From contig WIAH01000020.1 of NCBI GenBank assembly GCA_014055525.1, positions 1 through 63,205 on the forward strand: 63,205 nucleotides of DNA. The letters are read 5' to 3'. Origin of the DNA: Nitrospira sp. CR1.3 (lineage in GTDB: Bacteria > Nitrospirota > Nitrospiria > Nitrospirales > Nitrospiraceae). The notes below the pieces were generated by a model. That model was not told where the DNA came from, ran no database searches, and was given only the letters and a program-made list of their open reading frames with translations. Made by a program: the position numbers and the translations under genes. Of this stretch, positions 8,483 through 16,394 are shown piece by piece (the stretch's first letter is position 1; each line of letters opens with the position of its first letter).

Positions 8483-9128
8483 TCACTCCCACCCGATCGC
8501 AATAGTCGATGAGCTTGCAGCGGCTGCAAAAGGGCGAGACTGGCTGGCAGAGATTCTGTCCGTAGGGAACGAGCAAGTCATTGAAGGTCATCCAATATTG
8601 TTTCGGCAACTTGCGCCGGAGCGCCTGCTCCGTCTCCTCCGGCGTCTTCGTCTTCACATAACCCCACCGGTTGCTGATGCGGTGGACATGAATGTCCACG
8701 CAGATGCCCGGCTTCCGATATCCCACCGTCACCACGAGATTGGCTGTCTTTCGCCCGACACCCGACAACGTCATCAATTCATCGATGGAATCGGGAACGA
8801 TCCCGCCGTAAACCTCCAAGAGGCGACGGCAGATCTGATGAATGGACCTGGCCTTTGTCCGGTAGAAACCGACCGGATAGATCGCGCGTTCGATCTTCTT
8901 GAGAGGAAGTTTGAGCAGGGCGGCCGGCGTATAGGCCAGGGCGAACAACCGGGCGCCGGCTTCGCTTGTGGTTTTGTCCTTGGTTCGCAGACTGAGCAGG
9001 CAGGAAATCAGGATACGGAACGGATCCCGATCCGACTCACGGGCTACCAGCCCCACGACCGGCTCCCGCCATTGACGGACCTCGCGCCTGACGACCCTGA
9101 TCGCCGCATGGATTTGGTTCTGGCGCAT
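8469..9128 (-). CDS. nth: endonuclease III (DNA glycosylase/AP lyase)
   Basis: A base-excision repair enzyme of 219 residues that removes oxidised pyrimidines and cleaves the abasic site. The helix-hairpin-helix is LMTLSGVGRKTANLVV with the Schiff-base Lys in GRKTA, followed by VDIHVHRISNRWGYV carrying the catalytic Asp. The 4Fe-4S ligands are seen as Cys-X6-Cys-X2-Cys-X5-Cys in CQPVSPFCSRCKLIDYC. Length is normal. The C-terminus is encoded inside a palindromic repeat. rpsU ends 62 bases upstream on the same strand. Confidence 0.95.
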   Translation of the reverse strand: MRQNQIHAAIRVVRREVRQWREPVVGLVARESDRDPFRILISCLLSLRTKDKTTSEAGARLFALAYTPAALLKLPLKKIERAIYPVGFYRTKARSIHQICRRLLEVYGGIVPDSIDELMTLSGVGRKTANLVVTVGYRKPGICVDIHVHRISNRWGYVKTKTPEETEQALRRKLPKQYWMTFNDLLVPYGQNLCQPVSPFCSRCKLIDYCDRVGVTRSR

Positions 9129-9190
9129 GGGAGAGAAGCCGGGAGGGGACTAGGGAGAAACCGTGCAAAGGCAGGGAGAGCTGAAGTGAC

Positions 9191-9385
9191 CTACTCCGGC
9201 TTGCGCTTCGACAACCACTTCTGCCGACGCCGTTGCGCCTCGCGTTGCTTGGCTTTCTTCCTCACGCTCGGCTTTTCATAATACCGGCGACGCTTTAGTT
9301 CCCGGAAGAGTCCTTCCCCCGCGAGCTTTTTCTTCGCAACCTTGAGTGCCTTTTCGACGTTGTTATTGAAGACTTTGATTTCCAT
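9191..9385 (-). CDS. rpsU: 30S ribosomal protein S21
   Basis: A 64-residue, very basic protein matching S21: MEIKVFNNNVEKALKVAKKK at the start, then FRELKRRRYYEKPSVRKKAK and a lysine/arginine-rich tail. S21 joins the 30S subunit near the anti-Shine-Dalgarno region and helps initiation. Its ATG lies inside the annotated end of the upstream ftcD gene in another frame, 91 bases before the ftcD stop. A GGAAG element precedes the ATG by about seven bases. Confidence 0.95.
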   Translation of the reverse strand: MEIKVFNNNVEKALKVAKKKLAGEGLFRELKRRRYYEKPSVRKKAKQREAQRRRQKWLSKRKPE

Positions 9386-10971
9386 TCGTTTCGCTTCCGT
9401 ACTTTCTCAGGCGAGGCCTGTGCTGATTTTTCCTTAGTGGCCGACGGATTAGGGGGCGGAGTGTAGCACAGCCTCCGGAGTTCCTCAAGACGGGTTGAGA
9501 CCTGCTGAATGCGGCTCCGAATTGCATGCTTAAGCTGCTGATTTGATTGGGCCTTCAGGTTTTCCCTTGCAATGCGCAGTGTTGCTTCTCCCGCTGCAAC
9601 GACAAGGAAGAGCCCGGCTACCGTATCCGCCTGCAGCCTTGGCTTGACCCGCCTCAGACAAGCATGGAGCAGGGTCCCCGCCTTTCCCGACAGCTCCGCA
9701 ATTTCAAGAGGAATCTCCGTCGCTACGTGCAAGGCGGACGACAGCGTGGCAGGGCGATTCGGGTCGGTCTTCGGTAATCCGGCCGCCTGGAGATATTTTC
9801 GGTAGGCCCCTCCGTCCGCTTGCGCCAAGTCGCTCAGTCGTTTGACGACTTCGGACAGTTGTCGCTCGCCTACCCGTTGCCGACTGAGCCGTGCTCCCAT
9901 CATCCCGAGCGAGGCGGCAAAGGCGCTCACCATGGCCGAGACGGATGCGCCGGCCGGAGAAGGGGTTGCCGCCGCGACCGCATCCAGGAATTGCGACAGG
10001 GAGAGTTGCCGCAAGTCCTGCGACATCGCGCTCGTCCGGGAAGGAGCCGGAGTTCGTGAAGACGATGAGAAGGCCGAGTCTATTTTCGTTTCGAGCACCT
10101 GCGCCGCATCGAAACCTTCGAGCCTGAGGGCATCGGCGGCAGCCTCGACAAGAGCCGCCTCGGGCACCAATCCGATGACTTCGCTCCCCGCAATGGTCAC
10201 GCCGTGCAGCGAAGCCTGCGCCTGAACGGTCTCAAAGGCGACGTGGACGGGCGTCACCCGATAGTCCGTAAGGTTCATCGCCACTTGAACCATGCGGCGG
10301 CTCGCCAGTTCGACGCCGATTGCCTTCACATGAGGCAATCCCCCGTTCGATTGGCGAATCGTCCGGGCAATCGTGCGGGCCAGTTCGAGGTTTGTCGACC
10401 GGAGATTCACGTTGAAGGCGATCAACGGCGGCCTCGCGCCGATAACGACCGCCCCGGCGGTTTTATGCAGGCGAGGAGGCCCGAAGTCCGGAAGCCAATC
10501 CGGATCGGAGTGCATGCGGAACGCCAAACCTTCAAGCCCGCCCCGGCGAACCGATTCGAGCGGGGCATGATCGGGATGAGCGGCCGCTTGCTCATAGAGA
10601 AACACCGGGATTTCAAGTTCCTGCCCTACGCGCTGTCCGAGACGCTTGGCCAGTTGCACGCAGTCGCGCATCGTCACCCCTCTGACCGGGACGAACGGGA
10701 CGACGTCTGTCGCCCCGACGCGCGGATGCACACCGTCGTGCTTGCGCAGGTCGATGAGGTCGGTGGCCACTCGAATCGCCCGAAAGGCCGCTTCACCCGC
10801 CGCCTCCGGCCGGCCGACGAAGGTGAGCACCGATCGGTGATGGTCGGCATCCATCGTATGATCGAGCAGGACAACGCCGGGCACCGACTCCACTGCTTGA
10901 ATCAAGGCGCGGACCGTCGTCCGGCTCCGTCCCTCGCTGAAGTTCGGCACGCAGGTGATCAGGCGATCCAT
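9295..10971 (-). CDS. ftcD: formiminotransferase-cyclodeaminase, two-domain
   Basis: The 558-residue protein joins both domains. Residues 1-300 are glutamate formiminotransferase (ITCVPNFSEGR at the start, RKHDGVHPRVGATDVVPFVP for folate and substrate, NVNLRSTNLELARTIA). Residues about 320-505 are formimidoyl-tetrahydrofolate cyclodeaminase (LSLSQFLDAVAAATPSPAGASVSA). Together they move a formimino group to tetrahydrofolate and release ammonia. No histidine-degradation genes are nearby, so its metabolic source is unclear. The last 30 residues are Lys/Arg/Ser-rich, unlike the family, and overlap the start of rpsU; the true functional end may be earlier. A terminator-like hairpin lies 18 bases before its start. 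Confidence 0.9.
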   Translation of the reverse strand: MDRLITCVPNFSEGRSRTTVRALIQAVESVPGVVLLDHTMDADHHRSVLTFVGRPEAAGEAAFRAIRVATDLIDLRKHDGVHPRVGATDVVPFVPVRGVTMRDCVQLAKRLGQRVGQELEIPVFLYEQAAAHPDHAPLESVRRGGLEGLAFRMHSDPDWLPDFGPPRLHKTAGAVVIGARPPLIAFNVNLRSTNLELARTIARTIRQSNGGLPHVKAIGVELASRRMVQVAMNLTDYRVTPVHVAFETVQAQASLHGVTIAGSEVIGLVPEAALVEAAADALRLEGFDAAQVLETKIDSAFSSSSRTPAPSRTSAMSQDLRQLSLSQFLDAVAAATPSPAGASVSAMVSAFAASLGMMGARLSRQRVGERQLSEVVKRLSDLAQADGGAYRKYLQAAGLPKTDPNRPATLSSALHVATEIPLEIAELSGKAGTLLHACLRRVKPRLQADTVAGLFLVVAAGEATLRIARENLKAQSNQQLKHAIRSRIQQVSTRLEELRRLCYTPPPNPSATKEKSAQASPEKVRKRNEWKSKSSITTSKRHSRLRRKSSRGKDSSGN

Positions 10972-10988
10972 TCCGGCTCATCTCTCCG

Positions 10989-11026
10989 AAAATAAAAAAC
11001 CGGAGGTATGGTTCTCATGCCTCCGG
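10989..11026 (-). terminator. intrinsic terminator after tusA
   Basis: On the minus strand, CCGGAGGCATG and CATACCTCCGG form an 11-base stem (one mismatch-free arm pair, loop of five bases) followed by TTTTTTATTTT. It lies 36 bases after the tusA stop and only 18 bases before the ftcD start, so it may act as an attenuator between the two genes. Confidence 0.85.
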
Positions 11027-11062
11027 CTTCGTTATTATCCCGCGCAACCTGTCGGTGCGGTG

Positions 11063-11305
11063 CTACTTGGCTTTCTTCACAAAGGCTTTGTAAATACGGC
11101 CGGACTTGGCCTGTTCCTCTTCGAGCCCCAACATCTGATGGCCGGTCGTATCGCACCAGGCCGGCATGTCTTTCTTGATTCCTTCATCGTCGGAGACCAC
11201 TTCGAGCACCTGCCCTAAGGTCAGCTCTTTGATCTTCTTCGACGTCATGATGATCGGCATGGGGCAAAAATATCCGAGTGTATCGAGCTTCACATCGGCT
11301 TGCAT
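11063..11305 (-). CDS. tusA: TusA-family sulfur carrier protein
   Basis: This 80-residue protein has the TusA/SirA fold with the signature LDTLGYFCPMPIIMTSKKI; the Cys of CPxP accepts a persulfide in sulfur transfer. The remainder, VLEVVSDDEGIKKDMPAWCD, matches the family and contains a second cysteine. GGAGAG precedes the ATG. It sits 106 bases from a DsrE gene on the same strand, a common pairing for sulfur trafficking in thiosulfate or tetrathionate metabolism and tRNA thiolation. The exact partner cannot be told. Confidence 0.88.
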   Translation of the reverse strand: MQADVKLDTLGYFCPMPIIMTSKKIKELTLGQVLEVVSDDEGIKKDMPAWCDTTGHQMLGLEEEQAKSGRIYKAFVKKAK

Positions 11306-11325
11306 GATTCTTCACTCTCCGCTGG

Positions 11326-11410
11326 AAAGGCGAGACTTGCGCGAAATGCGAGGCGAGCAACACATCCTTTCATGTCTCGCTTTTCCCGCCCGTCCCGCGA
11401 GTCTCGCTTT
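11326..11410. repeat. CTCGC-rich repeat, family C copy 2
   Basis: The sequence contains GGCGAGACTTGCGCGAAATG on one side and TGTCTCGCTTTTCCCGCC with CCGCGAGTCTCGC on the other. It fills the gap between tusA and the dsrE-like gene and closely resembles the copies at 8400-8482 and 50198-50325. Confidence 0.6.
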
Positions 11411-11411
11411 G

Positions 11412-11945
11412 TCAGATAAACAAATTCACGCTTCCCTGCTTGGCTTCGGCCAGATAGGTTGTCACTCCGGCAAACTGATCGATTCCCTCGATCAGCGTAT
11501 CCTTCGTAATTCCCATCAACCCCATGGTTGTGGTGCAGGCGATAAACTTCACGCCGAGATCCAAGGCGGTTTCCATCAGCTCGGGAACGCCCGGCATCCG
11601 GTTTTGCTTCATCACCTTCTGCATCATCCTGGTGCCGATGCCGCCGAAATGGAACCGGGAAAGCGGCAGACTATCGGCTCCACCCTTATTCAACAATCCG
11701 AACATCCGGCGGAGCCAATCCTTTGCCGAACTGGTCGCGCCCTTTCGGCGAATGGTATTCAAGCCCCAGAAGGTAAAAAATACCGTGACTTGCATGCCCA
11801 TGGCAGCCGCCCCGGTCGCAATGATAAAGGCCGCCATGGCGCGATCCAGATCGCCGCTAAGCAGGACGATCGTGACTCTGTCCGGCTTAGAGGCCTGGAG
11901 GTCGGCTAACGCGATCGCTGGATCCATCTGCGTCGTGGTGGTCAT
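11412..11945 (-). CDS. DsrE/DsrF/DrsH-like family protein
   Basis: A 177-residue alpha/beta protein of the larger DsrE-like family. Landmarks are KPDRVTIVLLSGDLDRAMAA, the hydrophobic segment GAAAMGMQVTVFFTFWGLN (which may associate with the membrane), and VKFIACTTTMGLMGI with the conserved cysteine. It ends in EAKQGSVNLFI, like the shorter DsrE protein at 7976. I start it at an ATG with GAGG six bases upstream rather than at 11972. With the tusA gene downstream on the same strand it probably forms a sulfur-carrier pair. Confidence 0.82.
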   Translation of the reverse strand: MTTTTQMDPAIALADLQASKPDRVTIVLLSGDLDRAMAAFIIATGAAAMGMQVTVFFTFWGLNTIRRKGATSSAKDWLRRMFGLLNKGGADSLPLSRFHFGGIGTRMMQKVMKQNRMPGVPELMETALDLGVKFIACTTTMGLMGITKDTLIEGIDQFAGVTTYLAEAKQGSVNLFI

Positions 11946-12119
11946 GACTGCCTCTTCTTGTCGGATACGCACGATTTCGCTGCTTTCCGCAATTTTTGAC
12001 TATAGTCCCCGCAACTTTTTCTTGTCAACAACGGACCTTGACCCCGCTCGGTACGGCAGATATAGTCCCGAAGAATCTTGATGAAAGCCCCCATCTAACT
12101 AACTCCCTCAACCTCTTCC

Positions 12120-13205
12120 ATGAATTCAGACCTCATCACCGAGATCAAACCGTCCAAGAGCGCTCCGCTCTTCGGATTTTGGTACCCGGCCTGCACGAGT
12201 TCGGAACTCAGCCCTGGAAGACTGAAGGGGACCATCCTCCTCGGGCTCCCGATCCTCGTGTGCAAGACCGATCAGGGCGCAGTGGCGGCGATGCGCGATA
12301 TCTGTCCCCATCGCGGCATGCCGCTGTCGTTCGGACGCATGAGGGACAATTGCGTCGAATGCGCCTATCACGGATGGCAATTCGATCAAAAGGGTCGATG
12401 CCGGGTGATTCCTTCGCTGGTTGATGATTCCCCTTTCCAACCGGATAAGATCGGTATCACGACCTATCCCTGCCGGGAACAGGACGGATATGTATGGGTA
12501 TTCATCCCCGACCCTCAGCACCCAGATCAACCGGTTCCTGACGTCCCGCCGCTGCCCTTGCCCTCTTCTTCCTATCGGCTGATTCAAATTTCCACGTTGC
12601 TGGACTGTGCGATCGACGACGGCATCGTCGGCCTTATAGACCCGGCTCACGGTCCATTCGTCCATCAAAGTTCCTGGTGGCGCACCGCAGCCGACATGCG
12701 CGAGAAGGCAAAGACTTTTGAACCGATTCCCAACGGATTCCGCATGGTGCCCCACGCCGCCTCCATGAACAGCACGTACAAGCTGCTCAATCGGTTGTAT
12801 CCTGGGCCGCTCATGACGACCATCGACTTTGTATTGCCTAATCAGAGATTTGAGTTCGTCCAATCCGGAGACATGTTCATGTCGAATCGAACGACCGTGA
12901 CTCCGGTCTCCGATCAGCAGTGCCGAATCGACTTCTGCGCGGCCTGGAATGCGCTGAGGTGGCTTCCCTTCTCCAATACTCTTTTTCGCTACTTCGGCAA
13001 TATTTTCTTGGCGCAGGACAAGGTGGCGATGGAACGCCAAGCGGTCGGCCTGCGCTACAAGCCGGGCCTCATGCTCATCGACGATGCGGACACACCGGCA
13101 AAGTGGTACTACAAGTTGAAAGCGGCCCATCTGGCATCGGTGCAAACCGGCCAGCCGCTCGATCATCCTTTGAAAGGTCGGGTGACGCTTCGCTGGAGGA
13201 GCTAG
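12120..13205 (+). CDS. Rieske non-haem iron oxygenase, alpha-subunit type
   Basis: The 361-residue protein has a Rieske 2Fe-2S centre with ligands Cys62-X-His64 and Cys81-X2-His84 (CPHRGMPLSFG and CAYHGWQFD). The mononuclear iron site is seen as Asp-X2-His-X4-His in LIDPAHGPFVHQ. Such enzymes add oxygen to aromatic or terpenoid-type substrates using electrons from a separate reductase, which is not encoded nearby. No signal peptide. Substrate cannot be inferred. The gene for a secreted S16-domain protein starts four bases after the stop, indicating an operon. Confidence 0.85.
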   Translation: MNSDLITEIKPSKSAPLFGFWYPACTSSELSPGRLKGTILLGLPILVCKTDQGAVAAMRDICPHRGMPLSFGRMRDNCVECAYHGWQFDQKGRCRVIPSLVDDSPFQPDKIGITTYPCREQDGYVWVFIPDPQHPDQPVPDVPPLPLPSSSYRLIQISTLLDCAIDDGIVGLIDPAHGPFVHQSSWWRTAADMREKAKTFEPIPNGFRMVPHAASMNSTYKLLNRLYPGPLMTTIDFVLPNQRFEFVQSGDMFMSNRTTVTPVSDQQCRIDFCAAWNALRWLPFSNTLFRYFGNIFLAQDKVAMERQAVGLRYKPGLMLIDDADTPAKWYYKLKAAHLASVQTGQPLDHPLKGRVTLRWRS

Positions 13206-13209
13206 CAGG

Positions 13210-13869
13210 ATGTTAAAAAACCTGAGCCCTCTTTCCTGGGCGCTGTTGATGCTCCTCGTTTTCCTCTCCCGTGCAGAGGCGTCGGACAATCTCCGTACGG
13301 CTGCGGTTCCGGCTCTGGCCGTTCTCAGCGACGGGAAAACGGGAGTCGTCCATTACATTGTGATCCAAATCTCCACCGACCCTCAGTCAGACGGCCCGGT
13401 GATCCAGTTCAGCGAGATCAATTTCGGCGGAGGTTCGCTGGTGGGTGACGATTGGAAAGCAGGCGTGAAACAGGCGGTGTTGACGGCTCTGCGACACCTC
13501 GGTGAGAATGGACGGGACTGGGTGATCACGATCAAGAATCGCTCCTACAACTCCATGACCGACGGAATGAGCGCAAGCGGCGCCGTGGCGGTCGGCATCA
13601 TGGCCGCCTGGCGCGGCGAGCCGGTGAGGCCGGAGGTCGCCATGACCGGCCAAATTGCGCCGGATGGCACCATCATTGCCGTCGGCAGCATCCCTCAGAA
13701 GGTGGAGGCAGCGGCGCGCGAACATTTCAAGAAGGTCCTAGTGCCGCGCGGACAATTGCAGATCGCAGAGTGGGACCTCGCTACGCTGGCGGCAACACGT
13801 CACATAACCGTCGTGGAAGTGAACACGCTGGAAGAAGCCTATCAAACCATGGCGGGGGCGCAGCGCTGA
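13210..13869 (+). CDS. secreted Lon-type (S16) protease-domain protein
   Basis: The 219 residues comprise a signal peptide (SPLSWALLMLLVFLSRAEA) and one domain resembling the proteolytic domain of Lon. The catalytic dyad is visible: Ser121 in DGMSASGAVA (Lon DGPSAG) and Lys164 in GSIPQKVEAA (Lon GGLKEKLLAA), 43 residues apart as in E. coli Lon. MTGQIAPDGTIIAVGSIPQK is the usual linking strand. No AAA+ domain is present, so it is probably an ATP-independent periplasmic peptidase. GGAGGAG, within the end of the Rieske gene, lies eight bases before the ATG. Confidence 0.82.
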   Translation: MLKNLSPLSWALLMLLVFLSRAEASDNLRTAAVPALAVLSDGKTGVVHYIVIQISTDPQSDGPVIQFSEINFGGGSLVGDDWKAGVKQAVLTALRHLGENGRDWVITIKNRSYNSMTDGMSASGAVAVGIMAAWRGEPVRPEVAMTGQIAPDGTIIAVGSIPQKVEAAAREHFKKVLVPRGQLQIAEWDLATLAATRHITVVEVNTLEEAYQTMAGAQR

Positions 13870-13873
13870 GCGG

Positions 13874-15880
13874 CTATTCCTGACGTGATTCCGCTAGAAG
13901 GCTCATCGCTCTTCGAATCTGCTCGCGAGACCCCAGCAGGACGACGATATCGCCGGGCTTCAGCTTCGTCTTGAGAGAAGGGTTCGACTCGGTAACGCCG
14001 GCGCGGGTCCAAGCGATCACGGAAGCTCCCGTCCGAGGGCGAATCGCCAGTTCTGCCAGCGTCCTTCCGACCCCAGGCGCATCCTCCTCGAGGCGACAAG
14101 TCTCGACTTCCGCATCAGTGAGAGTGCCTCCCCGGAGATGGTGCGCTAATTCCGGCAGTTCGCTTCGACGCAGCAGCGCATACCCTTCGCGACGGATCTG
14201 CTCGGCCTTCCGCGTGACGAACTCCTGCGGCATGTTATAGGTGCGCAGCACGAGCGCGAAAATCTCGATCGACGTTTCGAATTCCTCCGGTACGACGTCG
14301 TCCGCCCCCAGCTGGTGCAACTCCTCCAGTTCGCGCAAATAGCGGGTGCGGACGACCACGTGCAATTTGGGATTGAGCCCCTTCGCGACCTGGACGGTGC
14401 GCCTGGTGACGAACGGATCCGAGATCGCGACGACCAGGACTTTTGCCTCTTCCACTTTCACATGGCGCAGTACATTCGCGTTCGTGGCGTCGCCGTAGTA
14501 CAACGGGGCTCCGTGCTGAGCTTCCCGCCTGACCGTGTCGCCGTCGAGATCCAGCGCGACGTGGGGAATCTCCGTTTCACTCAGAACGCGGGCGAGGTTT
14601 CTGCCGTTGAGACCGTACCCGACGATGATGACATGATTCTTAATCCGGATCTGCCTGCCTTCCGTCTGCAGCGCGTGCGCCGTCGTACGGTCGGGGAGCC
14701 AATGCCGGAGTCGTTGCATAGCTTCGATGCGACGGGCCAGGGACGGCGACCACTCCATCAGGAAGGGCGTGATGATCATCGAGAGCACTGACACCGCGAG
14801 AAAGACCTGATAGGGATCCCCACGCAACAGGCCGCTTTCCTGGCCCTGCTGTGCAAGCAGGAAGCTGAATTCGCCGACTTGCGCCAGGGCGATTCCCACC
14901 ATGAACGCCGAGCGTGGGGGCGCTTCGACGGCCAGCGCCGCAGCCGCGCCCGTCACAAACTTGACGACGAGGATCGCCAGCAGCAGACCGGCGACCGGGA
15001 GCGGATGCTCCAACAGGACGCGCCAATTCATCAATATCCCGATCGAGACGAAGAAAAGGCTGTTGAAACTGTCGCGGAACGGCAGCACCTCGGCCATCGC
15101 CTGATGACTGTATTCGGATTCTGATATCACAAGCCCGGCGATGAAGGCCCCAAGCGCCAGCGAGAGGCCGCCAAGCGAGGTCAGCCAGGCAATCCCGAGG
15201 CACAGCACGATGATGGTGAGCAGGAACAACTCCCGGCTCCGGCTGCGGACGATATGCTCCAGCAACTTCGGAACGGCATACCAGGCGGCAGCGACGATGA
15301 GTCCTACGGCCATCACGGATTTACCTAGCGTCAGCAGAATGGACAATCCACCTCCCTCGCCCGGACTCGCCAGAATCGGCGTGAGTAGCATCATCGGCAC
15401 GACGGCAAGGTCCTGAAAAATGAGGATGCCGATGGTGACCCGACCGTGGATCGAATCGCTGTCACCGCGATTGGCCAGAGCTTTTAGGACGATCGCCGTA
15501 CTGCTGAGCGAGACAAGAAACCCCCAGAAGATGCCTTCCTGCCAGGGCAGTCCGACCAGCAGCGCCCCAAGCCAGGCAACCAACAAGACGCTTCCGACCT
15601 GAATCGGCGCCGCCACCACCAACAGCCTGCGCAGCGATGCCAGCTGCACCAGCGAGAATTCGATACCGATCGTAAACAGCAGCAGCACGACGCCGATTTC
15701 CGCCAGTACTTGGACCGTTCCGATGTCCGAGATCAGGTTCAACCCGTGAGGACCGATCAAGGCGCCGGCCACGAGGAATCCCGCGATGGAAGGCAGTCTG
15801 AACTGGTGAAACAGGAATACGACGGCGATCGACACCGAAAAAATGACGAGGAGATTGCCGAGCACGCCGTAATCAGTCAT
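13874..15880 (-). CDS. Kef-type cation/proton antiporter with TrkA domains
   Basis: This 668-residue inner-membrane protein belongs to the CPA2 family. About twelve hydrophobic segments fill residues 5-385 and include conserved FGLFLFTIGIEFSL-like and GALIGPHGL sequences. A TrkA-N (RCK) domain follows at about 410-530, with the nucleotide-binding glycine motif VIIVGYGLNGRNLARVL. A TrkA-C domain near 590-660 ends in LKPGDIVVLLGSREQI. Such proteins exchange K+ or Na+ for protons under nucleotide or thiol control. I prefer the ATG at 15880; a GTG at 15925 is possible. It is convergent with the S16 gene, four bases apart. Confidence 0.9.
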   Translation of the reverse strand: MTDYGVLGNLLVIFSVSIAVVFLFHQFRLPSIAGFLVAGALIGPHGLNLISDIGTVQVLAEIGVVLLLFTIGIEFSLVQLASLRRLLVVAAPIQVGSVLLVAWLGALLVGLPWQEGIFWGFLVSLSSTAIVLKALANRGDSDSIHGRVTIGILIFQDLAVVPMMLLTPILASPGEGGGLSILLTLGKSVMAVGLIVAAAWYAVPKLLEHIVRSRSRELFLLTIIVLCLGIAWLTSLGGLSLALGAFIAGLVISESEYSHQAMAEVLPFRDSFNSLFFVSIGILMNWRVLLEHPLPVAGLLLAILVVKFVTGAAAALAVEAPPRSAFMVGIALAQVGEFSFLLAQQGQESGLLRGDPYQVFLAVSVLSMIITPFLMEWSPSLARRIEAMQRLRHWLPDRTTAHALQTEGRQIRIKNHVIIVGYGLNGRNLARVLSETEIPHVALDLDGDTVRREAQHGAPLYYGDATNANVLRHVKVEEAKVLVVAISDPFVTRRTVQVAKGLNPKLHVVVRTRYLRELEELHQLGADDVVPEEFETSIEIFALVLRTYNMPQEFVTRKAEQIRREGYALLRRSELPELAHHLRGGTLTDAEVETCRLEEDAPGVGRTLAELAIRPRTGASVIAWTRAGVTESNPSLKTKLKPGDIVVLLGSREQIRRAMSLLAESRQE

Positions 15881-15932
15881 GCCGAAATTCGTAGCGGGAA
15901 AGAAGATGCGAGAGGTGCGAGCCACTCGCCTG

Positions 15933-16071
15933 CAGGATGTTCAAAAAGGTCTTCCCGCGAGGCCGCAACGACGTCGAGCCTCTGAGCGATGCGAGAACAA
16001 AGCTTGGAGAAAGGCGCGTCTCGGCGCGTCTGGGCTGGGCGGGTGAAAAGAGCGGCTTTTTCAACATCCTG
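15933..16071. repeat. MITE-like palindromic element, family B
   Basis: The terminal inverted repeats are CAGGATGTTCAAAAAGG and GGCTTTTTCAACATCCTG (16 of 18 bases complementary). The 139-base interior has no coding frame. An internal section with CGCGTCTCGGCGCGTCTGGG also occurs inverted at about 62957-62988, so the repeat families share modules. Confidence 0.75.
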
Positions 16072-16394
16072 TTAGGGCGGAGAATACCGCAGCGTGACCA
16101 AAGGGACAAGGTAAAGCAACCTATCCCGCTGAAAAACCGGACGAAGCCGATGGAATCCTCCCCACCCTTAGCGGCATCATCCCTGAAGCGGCGATCAAGG
16201 TGGTAGTGGGAATCAGCCATGAGAGCCTGTTCTAAGCGTCTCGTCCCCCCTTCCTGCTCCACCCCCTCCAAAGGTGAATAGACGCTGTGAGCGCCGGTAT
16301 CATAGCTTGTCGACAGCAGCGGTGAGTACCATACAAGAAAGGCCATGACCATATGCCGATGCTGTCTCTATCACGGAATCAGGGGAGGTGCTTT
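16072..16394. other. intergenic region upstream of an exported protein gene
   Basis: These 323 bases hold no convincing gene. They should contain promoters for the divergent Kef gene and the exported protein gene, but I see no strong consensus boxes. GGGGAGG at the right end is the ribosome binding site of the next gene. Confidence 0.3.

Noticed and set aside
12126..13289. Open 387-residue frame on the minus strand over the Rieske gene
   Set aside because: It is antisense to a gene with clear Rieske and iron motifs and shows Arg/Gln-rich shadow composition.
15873..16352. Open 159-residue minus-strand frame upstream of the Kef gene
   Set aside because: It runs through the palindromic element, with low-complexity shadow composition and no domain.
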